From NCBI GenBank assembly GCA_036346395.1, contig CM070609.1:51904777-51968776 (forward strand): a stretch of DNA of 64,000 nt, in the 5' to 3' direction. The DNA is from Hsuehochloa calcarea (lineage: Eukaryota > Streptophyta > Magnoliopsida > Poales > Poaceae). Below, in pieces: positions 1 to 10,823 of the stretch. Under the pieces are notes generated by a model. The model saw nothing but the letters and a program-made list of their open reading frames with translations, was not told where the DNA came from and made no database searches. A program made the translations under genes and the position numbers. The number at the start of each line of letters is the position of its first letter. Position 1 is the stretch's first letter.

Positions 1-3
1 TAG

Positions 4-474
4 GTCGATAACAATAACAATCATGATGTTGAATTGAATATTCCTCGAGAAGAGGTAAGTAAGAGTGAGAACTCTAGTTTTTCTTTGAATATTCCATGTT
101 CTGGATTTAATACGCTTAATTTACGTAATGTTGAATTGATTACTCATGATGAAGTTCTTACTAGAATATCTCCTGGTGATTCTTTATGCTATATCACGTT
201 CGATGAACCCATAGAGCTATCTAGTGTGATTGAAAGAGTATATGAAATTGCATGTTTGAAATCACTAGCTAGTACCTACACCGTCACTTATAAATTTAAT
301 TTGATTGAAAATTTTGGTGTAAATAATACGTTTCATGTTTATCGAATATGCATTACTTGTGATCAGGTTGCTGAATTGAAAATGCATGTTTGGAACAAAC
401 CATCTCTTGGGCACTGTCATGATCACTTGGAGATGAGTTTAAATGTGAGTGTCTACTATTTATCTACTATTTAG
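4..474 (+). CDS. Hypothetical ORF, probably a retroelement remnant
   Basis: An open frame runs from just after a stop at position 1 to a TAG at 472-474, about 156 codons, with no ATG near its left end, so it is probably the tail of something longer. The composition is ordinary and soluble, with no membrane segment and no catalytic motif I recognise. The residue stretch ELNIPREE near the start is followed by a region rich in Val, Ile and Ser. The surroundings (another short acidic ORF at 899-1039, then LTR-like sequence) suggest an extra ORF or a decayed coding tail of a gypsy-type element. I cannot assign a function, and it may be a chance ORF. Confidence 0.3.
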   Translation, partial: VDNNNNHDVELNIPREEVSKSENSSFSLNIPCSGFNTLNLRNVELITHDEVLTRISPGDSLCYITFDEPIELSSVIERVYEIACLKSLASTYTVTYKFNLIENFGVNNTFHVYRICITCDQVAELKMHVWNKPSLGHCHDHLEMSLNVSVYYLSTI

Positions 475-898
475 ATATATTTCTAAAGCCTACTCAGTCA
501 TCATTTGTTAAAAATCATGTATAAGCAATTAGAGTAGTGCAATTGAAGAATGAAAGAAACAAACAATTCTATCATCTACATTACATAAAAATGATGTGTG
601 TAAAGTTGAAATATGATTATATGAGCCACTTTTCTACATTTGAAAATGAATTTGGCATGTCCATTCATAATTTCCATACATACTTACAAAAGTCAAAGAC
701 GACTTCTTTTTAGGGGTGGGGCAATAATGTTGATAAAAGGCATGTTGAGATGAATACATCACATCTATCCAATGGCTATTGTCATACTATTCCTGATTTG
801 CAAAACAAAAGGGCCGGTAAAACGAATGATAAATACATATACCATGCATATACATTGTTTTTTTGTCTAGCACATATTCAGGCTATCAAAAGCCGAGG

Positions 899-1039
899 AT
901 GGCTTTTCTTAAAGAAATGGATGATGATGAGGATATCCCTACTAATTATGAGGTTGTTCATGAAGCAATAACTAGACTTCTAAAACAACAAGTACATTTA
1001 TTTCTTAACGAGTTTCCTTGTGTTGTTGATGAGAATTAG
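899..1039 (+). CDS. Short acidic ORF, 46 aa, probable transposon remnant
   Basis: An ATG at 899 opens a 46-codon frame ending in TAG at 1037-1039. The product starts MAFLKEMDDDEDIPTNYEVV and continues with an amphipathic stretch rich in Leu, Gln and Val. The codons look coding-like rather than random, and the frame lies between the ORF at 4-474 and LTR-like DNA, so it may be part of the same decayed element. The family is not recognised. Confidence 0.2.
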   Translation: MAFLKEMDDDEDIPTNYEVVHEAITRLLKQQVHLFLNEFPCVVDEN

Positions 1040-2100
1040 TTACTACCTAAAAGCAATACTTGGTACATTATCATATTTGACAAACTTAAAAACTTTGAAA
1101 CCAAGAGGGAGGCTGTGGACAAAGTCATGAAGGAGGGCAACACATGCAGCCAACAAGAGATAAGAAGCCCATGCGGCCAAGAGGGGAAAAGGGGAGAAGC
1201 CCAAGTTTTAGATAAGATTTTCAAGACCAATTTGGACTTTCCACAAGTCTAACCGAAATCAAACTTAGAATCAACTCATAATTCAATTCGGATTCGGTTC
1301 GGGACAGCCCAACATGCACGTAATAAAAAGCTCATAACTTTTACATAAGGAGTCCAATTGGGGTGTTTTTGGACTTGTTTGAAAGCTTATTCCAAGGCCC
1401 ACACAATGGGTAAGGCCTCAGCTTCAAAAACCCTATGGTCATGCCATAATGACCAAAACAATGTGATAGACTGTAAATTTAGGTTTTTCCTTTTGTGTGA
1501 GTTTGAGTCCAAATCGTGTAGGGTTGAGTTGCAGTCGGTTTGGATGACTTGTGGCCGGCCCTAGGGGTCATATAAACTCTTGTATTTCGTACCTTTTGGC
1601 TCATACCAGTTTATGCATAAGAATTAAAACATAGCTATTGCTTATTCTTTCGAAACCAGAGTTCATACGAGAAATTTGAGAGAGGACTAGGCGATCCATT
1701 GGTTCGTTCTGCAATTCAAGGTCAAGCCATCGTTCCATTGGGAATTGGGGATTTGGCGATCGTCGTTCGTGGTCTCGCGATGATCAACTATCTAGTGTGT
1801 TTTGGACGTATTCCAAAGAGTTGAGGGTTCGTGCATGGGCGCGATTCTTTAGCTAGCGACATCGTCTACTTCGCATCAATTATCCACGGTTCCTCATTGA
1901 GAAGATCGGGCCTCCCCATATTAGGGAATATTTTAGTTGGATTCTATCTTCTATGATATGCTTGTTTGAATTTTGTCTGGAATTTTTGGGGTTATTTGAT
2001 TCCCTATTTAATTTGCATGTTCAATTTTGAATTTGAATTTAAAACACATACCTAATATATTAATAAAACAAATGGAAATGAAAGTTGATAATTAAAAATC
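1040..2100 (+). repeat. LTR-like region of a decayed retroelement
   Basis: There is no credible gene here. A TATA-like element (cataTATAAActc, near 1570) is followed by a leader-like region and then AT-rich DNA. The layout (coding remnants, then a TATA-bearing block without ORFs) is that of an LTR at the 3' side of the decayed element at 4-1039. I could not define TG/CA ends or a target duplication, so the boundaries and class are inferred. Confidence 0.3.
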
Positions 2101-2405
2101 TAAACTCAACATAATTATTCTAAATATAAATTGAGGAAATAATTAAAGCATGTTTTGCAAATTCTTTTTACATCAAGTAATAATAATCAATATTAAAACG
2201 AATGGTTTGAAAATTGCATTTAAATTTAATCTTTTTGATTTCTTGTTTTGGCATGCGTTTCAAAAATCATGTCATGATGCATGCATTAGTATCGCCGCTC
2301 TTCTCCAGTTCGACTGACCACAGGCGAGACGCCTACGTGTCCCTTCTTGTCCTGTCATCTTCTATTTTTCCTTCCCTCCTAACTCATTTCACTTCTCTCC
2401 TTCAA

Positions 2406-3175
2406 ATCTCATAAAAAACACAAAACCAAGTCATGCATGTCATACCACCGCGATCGTCATCGCACGACCAACCCATTTCTGCAATTCGTTTTTGCATGTA
2501 TGGCAGTTTGAGCGATTTCGTGATAGGAGAAAAGAAGTATCAAATAAAATGTCTGCATGTCCATTCTTTTCTCTAACTTCTCTCCTCGCAATCACAATGA
2601 AAAACCGATAATCGCCTCATGGATGTTATACTGCTAAGATCATCGTGTCGAGAGCATTCCATTTTAGCGATTAGTTCGCGCATGCAAGGTCGTTGGAGCG
2701 AGTTGGATGAAAGGAAAAAAATAAATGCACTACTATTTATTCATGTCATTTCATTTTCCAACCGAGCCACTACACAACCATTTCTACTTCATCCCCCAGC
2801 CGAACCCCATCCTCTCCATTTCTTTAATTCCCAGTCGAAGCACCCTTCTCCCCACTGCCATCTTCCCCTATTTCATTTAGCTCCCTGTCATTTGCTTTCC
2901 CCAACAACCTAAGCACACACAACCATTCAGTCAACCTCACCAAGTCCATCTCCACGTTGCTTCTTCTTCCCCCGACAACACTTACACTTCTAGTCATCCC
3001 AAGAAATTTTGTACAAGTTCATCTCTATACCTTCTTTCCTTCCAATCTCCAGCAAAAGCAAAAAACCAGGCTATGCATGTTATATCGCTGCGTTCGACAT
3101 CGCGAGGGTAATCCATTCCTACCTCTAGTTCCCACATGCAAGGTCCTTTGAGCATGCTGGAGAAGAGAAGGAAGA
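2406..3175 (+). repeat. Three diverged direct copies of a ~110-bp module
   Basis: Three imperfect copies lie at about 2406-2530, 2586-2715 and 3040-3175. Each has, in order: an A-rich run ending in AACC, a CATGnATGT(T/C)ATA block, a CG-rich centre with ATCG/CATCG, a CCATT block, then GCATGnAnGG and TTnGAGC. Spacing is uneven (about 180 and 450 bp), so this is not a clean satellite. The DNA between copies is pyrimidine-rich and holds no convincing gene. Confidence 0.5.
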
Positions 3176-3179
3176 GTAG

Positions 3180-4440
3180 GCAGAGCAATGGGTGCCATCG
3201 ACTTCTGGCACACAGCATGCATGCATGTAGTCGGGAGCACCCACGACAGCCTAGAGCGCGGCGTCGAGGTGGCCTGCAGCAGCACCAGTGGTGGCTCGGT
3301 GAGGCGACGCAGGTGAGGAGGCTCGGCCCGGCGCGTAGTGTGGAGGCGCTGCAGCCGTGTAGCGGCGTCGGCAGTGGCGCATGGGGAGCAGGCAGCAGCC
3401 CGGTTATGTGCTCGCTAAGGCGCTGCAGTGGCGGCCAGCAGCAATTTGCGACTCAGCAAGGTGCTGCAGCGGCTGTTGGAAATCAAAAGTGCACTCACAC
3501 AGTACTTTCGTGGACACACGCACTCTCAATCTCACGTTGGAAGAAAGAGCCCAAGAACACACTCTGGAGAAGATGAATAACAGAATACAACTCCTGGAAG
3601 TCTTCTTTTGTGACGCAGCAAAGCTCACGTCGTTTTCACCTCTGTTGTATTCAACTCCTCAACTGAACAAATGAACATGACAGAGCTTTAAACACATGCG
3701 TGCAGACTCAACTCACGCCCGGTGCACCTAACCGATTCTCACGCATGCACTCCTTCCTCAGCACACGCACGATCTATCTGACCGGTTCTCATGCGGTCAT
3801 GCACCCACTACTCAACTAACTTGCAGTTAGCCAGCTACATGCACTGCTTGGTCATGGGACTAACTCAACTAACGTGCTGCTACATGCAAGCACTTATTCA
3901 AACCACTAATTAATGACTCAACTGCTACGCCATGCACGCAGGCATGAAAGAAATAAAAACAACACTAACTTGTGACTCAACATACTAATGCATAACTAGA
4001 CACATGCAACAAGATTAAAAATACAAAGATACTAATGACAAGATTAATCCTAACAGCGGCGTGTCGCGGCCAGCGCACATGGTGCGGCTCGGTGGAGCAG
4101 CATCATCCAAGGCAAGGAGGCGCGGCGGCGTAGACAGTGGGGACCAGCAGCGCGGCGCAGCCGAGCAGAGGGAGAGCAGCGATGGAGAAGAGCGTGGCGA
4201 TGTGCGACGCGTGCATGCGGCGGCGGTGCATGCGGTGGCACCGGGACGTGGATGTGGACATGTACGCAGACGAGAGGCCGAGCGGGATACGGGCGAGTTC
4301 GGTGACGACTACGGTGGATATGGACACGGAGTCGAGAAGACGTCATCCGGTGGTAGTCGCACACTTAGCGTGCACAATGGTAAAATCTTTAGTGTTAGAT
4401 CGTGTTACCGCGTTTATTATAATTAGTGGTCCATGATGCA
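3180..4440. other. Two GC-rich islands in AT-rich DNA, no supported gene
   Basis: Blocks at about 3200-3480 and 4055-4340 are rich in GCGGCG/CAGCAG and read open in several frames on both strands. That is expected of GC-rich sequence and is not evidence of coding. Between them (3660-4030) lies DNA rich in CATGCA. No splice-consistent exon pair or conserved domain was seen. Confidence 0.3.
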
Positions 4441-4853
4441 TACTCATCAAAAGCATGGCATTGTTTCTACTGTTGCATGTTTAAATGTGTTTAGCAGTTG
4501 GATAATTGAATTGAGTGAGAAAAATTACTTAACAGCAAACTCATTTTGATGAATTGAATGGACAGAGAAGGTATCAAGACGAATGCCTTGATATGACAGT
4601 AGGCTGGTGGCTTTGCTAATTCATGTAGTTAGAAATTTTATTAAGTCAATTAGCCTTTGAATATCTATCTTAAAATAGCAAAATAATTTTTATTGCAATG
4701 TTGAGCAGTGAAGATATCAAGATGAAGACTGGTAATGCCAATAGGCTAATGTCAGTTCGAATGCAAGTAAATGGAAAAGTTGTGTTAGTTTAAATAGCCA
4801 TTAGAGATTGATCTAAAACAGTAAAATTATTTAAAAGGCAAGAGTTAGGTTAT

Positions 4854-4916
4854 ATGGTTGTCTAATGACAGTAAATGGTTGTCTAATGACAGTAAATGGT
4901 TGTCTAATGACAGTAA
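4854..4916 (+). repeat. Minisatellite, 3 x 21 bp
   Basis: The 21-bp unit ATGGTTGTCTAATGACAGTA(A) occurs three times in tandem without a mismatch. The identity of the copies implies a recent expansion or homogenisation inside otherwise decayed DNA. Confidence 0.95.
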
Positions 4917-4979
4917 CCCTATGTCATAAATAGGTTAATAGCAATAGAGGCACTACGTTAGTGAGATAGTTTATAAAAA

Positions 4980-7059
4980 GAATGGTTTAAACTTCCAGAA
5001 TTCATAATTAATTCAAATCAAATCCAAAACGAGTGAAACCAATTTTGTTGGTTTTAATTTTTAATGAACTTTAACTTGGAATAGGTTTGAAACATGTTAA
5101 AGTCCCATAAAATTTTTAAGTTAGAATTAATCTCTGAAATGAATTGTTTTTACACTAAAAAAATGAATTAACTTCATAAATCCATAAGAAGTTCATTTGA
5201 ACTCCAAATGGGGTGATTCAATTTTTTTGTTCATAACATTTTATTATATTCCAAGCCATGTTAAATTTATATCCACCACCATTCTAGAAATTTTTGCGAA
5301 AAGTTTGAACTTCGGCTATAGTAGCCGAAAGCTTATTTTTCATCTTTTCTTCCCAACAAAAATCGTTTAGGGCATAACTCTCACATACAGACTCTAAATT
5401 AAATAATTTTTATTTATAATTTTATTTAAAATAATAATATACCTTATGTATTAATTTTATAATTTTTTTGAGACTTTTGGAATTTTGGTGTTTATTCGGT
5501 GTTTTCGCTTTGCGGTTCTTATCGTTAGATGCCGATGATTCGGGAGTACAACTGAAATGATAGTGAGATATCCATATTACCAGCAAACAAAGGAAAGCAA
5601 CCCCCTTTGATCATTTTGATCCCATTATATTCAATACAAGTATCTTGTTTGCAACTATATGTATACATGCTTTACGTGATGATTAATTTCTCGTTAGAGG
5701 TAGTTAATCCTTGTAGATGCATGAGCTGTAGGTAAATATTATTTCCATGCCACTAGCCTAAGTTATTATTTCCGCTGATGTTAGTGCTTGGTGGATGTTA
5801 TACGGTCTATATATGTTTATGTGAATTGATGCTTAGCAATGCTTAGACCGGCGGATTGGGCGGTTGTCGACTTAGTCGATAACCTTGAGCACATAAATCA
5901 TTTTTATTATGCTATGTCCAGCACCATGTGCTATTATACTTTCAAAATGAAAAATGCAAATAAAATAATTTAGACTTTGGTAAGTGGTTGAATGGTGTGT
6001 TGTTGGGTGTGTGAATGGTCTTGCCTAGGTCAACAAGGACCGAACATCTTGTTTCACAAAATCCAAATATTTTTGCGTGCATTCCACATGAGGGGGATAG
6101 GAGACCCCTCTTGACTTAGTACTTTGGCGTGTGTTGGCTTTGAGTCGTAGGTGGTTGTTGTTATGTTAAAAAATTATGGTGTTGTTGGGTGCGCAGGGGC
6201 GGGATTCGGGTTTAGGTTCCCTACCCTGAGGGGCATCGGTTGTTGACCAAGGTTTTACTCGAGGGGTAGTTGACCGAGGCTTTGCTGGTAGCTCCGACAC
6301 AATGTATGGATCCTCCGTGGGAGCCCTATCTGCACACACAATGGCAGTTCACGGAGGGTTAACCCCCATATGGGTGGCCCGTAGTTAATAAATTATATTG
6401 AAAACGTCTCGTACGACTTAGCCTTGGATGCATACATAAGGAAGTGTGCTCTATAGCTTGAAAAAAAGGCCGGTCTGACGTGTGGGTATAGTTGTACACC
6501 CCTACAGGGTTTTAAACTACTTGAATAGCCTCGTCCTAGGTTATGGACAAGCTTGGGATTGGACTTATAGGAGTTAGACTTAACATTTGGGAGATTCAAA
6601 CTTAAAACCTGATCAGGTGGTATTGAGAGTGGTTCTCATGCTGTGTTTGTGAGTGCGGGGCAGCCACCTATTGTTATTCAAATGGTGTCTATTGTTATTT
6701 ACTCATTTTTATTTAAAGTATTAAAAATATTTGCTCTCCTGCAATTTCAATCTATTACTTATACTTGAATGAAATATTATTTTGTGTTGAAAATTGCATA
6801 GTGTAGTAGCATTCTTTTGATACTTAATGCATATATTATATTATATTACTTGTAAGACTTGCGAGTACAACTTTGTACTTAACCCAGATATCTGCTTGTT
6901 TAGATGAGGTTGACCCCCAAGGGGTTAGCCAATGTGAGATTGTCTACGACGACGATGACTAGTTCGATGGGTTTTCGATCGGTTGCCTTGTGGCTAAGGG
7001 TAGCCGATTGGCTTTCTTTTGTGTTATCTTATGCCTTTTGTATTTCCGCTGCATACTCT
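4980..7059 (+). repeat. Left part of a long Ty3/gypsy-type LTR, interrupted at 7059
   Basis: This AT-rich block is homologous, in the opposite orientation, to the 4.84-kb solo LTR at 32820-37660. Shared landmarks in the same order include a GTGTT(T/C)ATTCGGTG block near 5490 and a GTAAGACTTGCGAGTAC block near 6853. The match resumes at 32488 after the nested LTR at 7060-32482. There is no protein-coding content. The left boundary could not be fixed; it may begin well upstream of 4980. The gypsy label comes from LTR length and style only, not from a pol gene. Confidence 0.5.
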
Positions 7060-7148
7060 TGAAGGGTTACGGGTAGGCTATAATAGCACAAAATAAAAAT
7101 TTACCTCGCAACCAAGGAACCTCCGCTAGTAATAGATCACGATATTAC

Positions 7149-8931
7149 CACTCACAAAAGTGAGGCCCTTGGGGCTCAGCAACAAATAGTTAAGCAAAGC
7201 AAATGAGTACAAAATTATACTCCGCAAGACTTACGTGTAGAGTAACAGACCTATACATATGCTACATGCAAGCTTATTTAAGTGGAGGTCAGATGTTTCA
7301 TTTTCAAAGACAAAGCAATCTTTATTTGCAATAATGTAGTATAGTAGTTAACAAATCTGTTTTTAAGTCGATGTAGCGAGTTGATGCAGTCGTAGTTGTA
7401 CTCGCCACATGTCTTCTTCTTCGAGTCTTGGGATCACGAGTTGCAGATCGTCCTAGTACTCATGTGTGGATATCATAGGGATATGCTCATGATCTTAGGA
7501 TGATGTTACAATTGGCAATGACGTTGAAGGTTTATCGAATCACAAGTGCGACATAATGGAATAATAATTTGTGGCAAATTTTAGGTGCTATCTAAGTCTA
7601 AGCAATTTCAATTGGTGGTTTCACAAGAAATAACTTAGGCTCATGGTAGTAGAGGCAGATTATGCAACTATAGGTGTAGCGCATACATCAAGTTGAAATC
7701 AATATAGTAGACTTGAAAATAATGGGATTAACATGATCAAAGCGCTTGCCTTGTCAAGATGCCTGAGGATTTGCGTGCTCTTCAATCCTAACGAAAGCGA
7801 AACAACCGAAGAAAACACAAAGCCATGGCATGATTTATAGGAATTTAGCAATAAGAACCAATTGATTTGGATTCTTAATGCAAAAGATATGGCCAAAACA
7901 ATTTTGCTTAGCTTTTATAAATCAAAAATGCTACTATTCATTAGCAAAATTTTCTGGAGCTATACTGGGGTTGAAAACATTTTTAGATTAAATTTTAGTT
8001 GAAAACATAACCCACAAAATTTGAATCTCCCGAAAAGGAATTAAAATGAATTAGTTATGCATTTTACAAGTTATCATATTTTTCGCTTGATAAATAAATC
8101 CTTTCGGAAAATCGAAATTTGAAATGACGTGGACGAACGTGGGCGTTGATCTTGGATCCAACGCGCGGATCCAACGGTCCACGTCAGATCCGAAGCGCGG
8201 CGGTCCGAACGTCCACACGCACGCGAGCCGTTGATCCGGGATCCAACGATCCATGCTAACTCGAATTGGGACCGTTGATCTTGGATCCAACGGGTCTCAG
8301 ACCGTGACGCGCGACGAATTCAAAGCGATCCCGAGCCGTAGATCTTGTCTTTGGTGCAAGCAAAATTGCGCACCTAATGGTTTGGAGGAATGCCGATTTG
8401 GTGAAATTGGGAATCAATTCACCAAGCCCGAGCAAATTGAACCGAATTGAGTGAGGTTAAGCTTCAAAGAGAAAAGGGGAGCAGAGGGAGGAAATACTTG
8501 AAGAAGAAACCCTCGCTGACCGACTCCACCGAGGCGGACTTGTGAGTGCTAGCTAGAGTTGGAGGTGCTAAAGGAAGATAAGGGAGAAACAATGGAGCTT
8601 AAATAGCCGAGGATGGCCGAGCAGCGGCGATAAAATAGTTTAAAGGCGACCGTGGAGTGGATCCTGACGCTGCTTTTCTCCTCTGCACGCCATGGCCGAG
8701 CTCATAGCCGACGGAGGAAGGAGGTGTAGGCAAGAGAGTGGAGTGTTTGACCAAATTTGACTTGCCTCCAAAATTATCAAATAATTTCTAATAATCATGA
8801 GATAATTCAGGGTGTTGCCAAGCCTCCCTAGAACTCAGGAAAATATTTTTTCCTGCAATAAAAGTTTTAATTTCTTCTTATTTTCTTACATTTGAAACAC
8901 AAATCCATATTTGGGATGTTACAATTACCAC
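7149..8931 (-). mobile_element. Truncated gypsy-type LTR fragment nested in the solo LTR
   Basis: On the minus strand it begins TGTAACATCCC at 8931 and carries a TATA-like CTATTTAAGC near 8610. It ends near 7149 with the block (GTAAGTCTTGCGGAGTA near 7230) seen near the 3' end of the LTRs at 4980-7059 and 32820-37660. The nonamer ATTACCACT flanks both sides (7140-7148 and 8932-8940). The uninterrupted LTR copy has one equivalent at 40408-40416. No ORF of note. A 174-bp foreign patch lies inside it (see 7370-7543). Nine bases is long for an LTR target duplication; part may be microhomology. Confidence 0.55.
7370..7543 (+). repeat. Displaced copy of the solo LTR/copia-1 junction
   Basis: This 174-bp patch matches 8964-9040 (Angela-like LTR) and then continues through a piece missing there into the first 79 bp of the copia-1 LTR (TGTGGATATCAT at 7465 onward). 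It ends at the CGAATCAC shared with 9062. The copia-1 LTR head and its left target site (TCATG, 7460-7464; TGATG on the right at 20119) survive only in this copy. Confidence 0.8.
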
Positions 8932-9042
8932 TAAACGCGCCAACTTGTAGCGGAAGTAGAGTTGATGTAGCGAGGTGATGCAGTCGTAGTTGTACTCGCC
9001 ACATGTCTTCTTCTCCGAGTCTTGGGATCACGAGTTGCAGAC

Positions 9043-10765
9043 ACGTTGAAGGTTTATCGAATCACGCGCTTTTGGCAAATTTCAGTCTTTGTCGGTCATT
9101 CTTTGGTTTGGCCGGCTGTGTGGAGATCAGATCGGCCATGCCTTGGGCCTAGAGGTTGGCGGTCAGACCGGCCATGGGCGGTGGTCTGACCGCCGAGAAG
9201 TGGTCTCATTCTCCTACACTCGGTCTCATAATTTTTGGAGTTTCGAGTCAAAAGTTATATTCGTTTAAAATTTCCATAGAGGTTTCGGATTTCCAGGGAG
9301 GAATTTTGGCTAAGTCCCCTTGTCGGTCGGCCGATCGGATAGATGATCAAGCCGAACCTACTGGGTGGTGTCGACCGGTTTTGACTTGTTCGTCGGCCTT
9401 CTTGGCGGTGATGTTTGTTGGTTAGGTCAAGTTCATTGGTTTCAGTGCAGATGTGTTGCATGATGCATGTTTTGACTAACGTGTGTCAAGTTGCGAAAAA
9501 CTTATTTCGAATCGATTTCTTAGTCTATTGTTATGCAGGTGGCTTGGAGGTCAACGGCAGTCAACGGTGAGGATGATCGCGACTAGACTTGGAGAGGTGA
9601 GGTTCAGAATGATCGAGGATGTCGGATGAAATCGATGGACTCAAGCATGGCGCAAAATGGACAAAGATGACCGAACGGGAAGTTCGGTGTGATGGGTTGC
9701 ATCAAACGGCACATGGGTTGGTGCAAGTGTCGTGGTGGTTTCGGTGGGAGCCTGATGGGAGAGACTTGCCGACATAAAGAGAGTCGTTGATCAACTTACA
9801 CGTAGCGAAGCATGGGATTACTTCATGAAGTTTGTACTCGGTCTTTGGAGAAGGATCGAGAAGGGGTATTTTAGTAACTTCACCCAAATACCACCTTGGC
9901 TTTTGGCTAAACCGCGGCGCAAGACGACACAAAGAGAAGTGGTTTAGGTCAAGATGAAGACAACGCTTTGAAATGTGTGCGTGAGTTAAATCCGTTTGTG
10001 TGTGGGCTTAAAGGGTGCCCATTAGGTGTGTTTAAGTGTTGAGTAGTCATCCTCCGTGATGAAGTGGCTGTAAACCAACATCTATCTCAAATCAATCCAA
10101 GATTCCTCAAGATGATCTTCTCTTTCTTGCTCTCTATTTTGAGATTTTGGAGCTTTCCTTGATCCTTTGGTTTTCCTTTGGTTTCTGGCCTAGATCTTGC
10201 TTGCTGTGACATGTGAGAATACATCTAGTATTATCTTGATCATCTTTAATGTACGAGCAAGTTTTTGGATCATATTTTGGTTTTAACTCGGTTTTGGAGC
10301 AACCTCCACTCAAACGGAAAAATGTCAGAACTTTGGCAAAAATCTTTATGATACTTGATTGGAATATGTTCCTGACATTCTAGAGAAGGTGTGTTCAAAG
10401 TTTTGTGAAGTTTGGAGTTGTGGATCAAAAGTTAGACCTATTTGTGATTTCATTTTCGGACTGATTTTACTGTTCATTGTACTCGAGGTCAGATCGCCCC
10501 TATGAGAGGTCAAACCGCCCATGTAGAGGTCAGACCACCAGTGTTGAGAGGTCTGTCTCCCAACTCATTGTGAGTTGAGTTTTTGGTGTTTTTGGTTATT
10601 TTGCTTTAGGATTTCGATTGGATTCAATATAAGTCTTCCGCTATGCTTATACTTTGATCTTCATAGCTCTCGTAGCGATTGGAGTGGAAAAAATGTTGAA
10701 TCCGATTAAGGTGAAAAAGATTGTGCTCCTATTCACCCCCCTCTAGTCGTCGTTTCGGTCCAACA
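9043..10765 (+). repeat. copia-1 5' LTR, head-truncated and lacking its TATA box
   Basis: It aligns with the 3' LTR (18166-20118) from ACGTTGAAGG onward and ends GGTCCAACA at 10765. About 75 bp at the start are missing. A second loss lies near 10024, where the 3' LTR has about 150 extra bases (about 19260-19415) including CTATAAATAGGGG. The 5' copy therefore lacks the core promoter. Palindromic GGTCNGACC motifs are at 9158-9198 and 10490-10560. Confidence 0.85.
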
Positions 10766-10767
10766 AG

Positions 10768-10808
10768 TGGTATCAGAGCCCGGTTAGTTCAATCTTGATC
10801 TTAACCGG
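10768..10808 (+). promoter_or_regulatory. copia-1 primer-binding site and following stem-loop
   Basis: TGGTATCAGAGCC at 10768 is complementary to the 3' end of initiator tRNA-Met, the usual primer of plant copia elements; it starts two bases after the LTR. CCGGTTA (10780-10786) can pair with TAACCGG (10802-10808) across a 15-base loop. copia-2 has the same arms at the same place. Confidence 0.85.
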
Positions 10809-10823
10809 TCACTTAACTTGGCG

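Noticed and set aside
3136..3576. 146-codon frame in the GC-rich island, and similar frames at 4061-4426
   Set aside because: Low-complexity Arg/Gln/Gly-rich product, open on both strands, no domain and no splice partners.
4854..4916. CRISPR-like spaced repeat
   Set aside because: The 21-bp units are directly adjacent with no spacers, and this is plant nuclear DNA.
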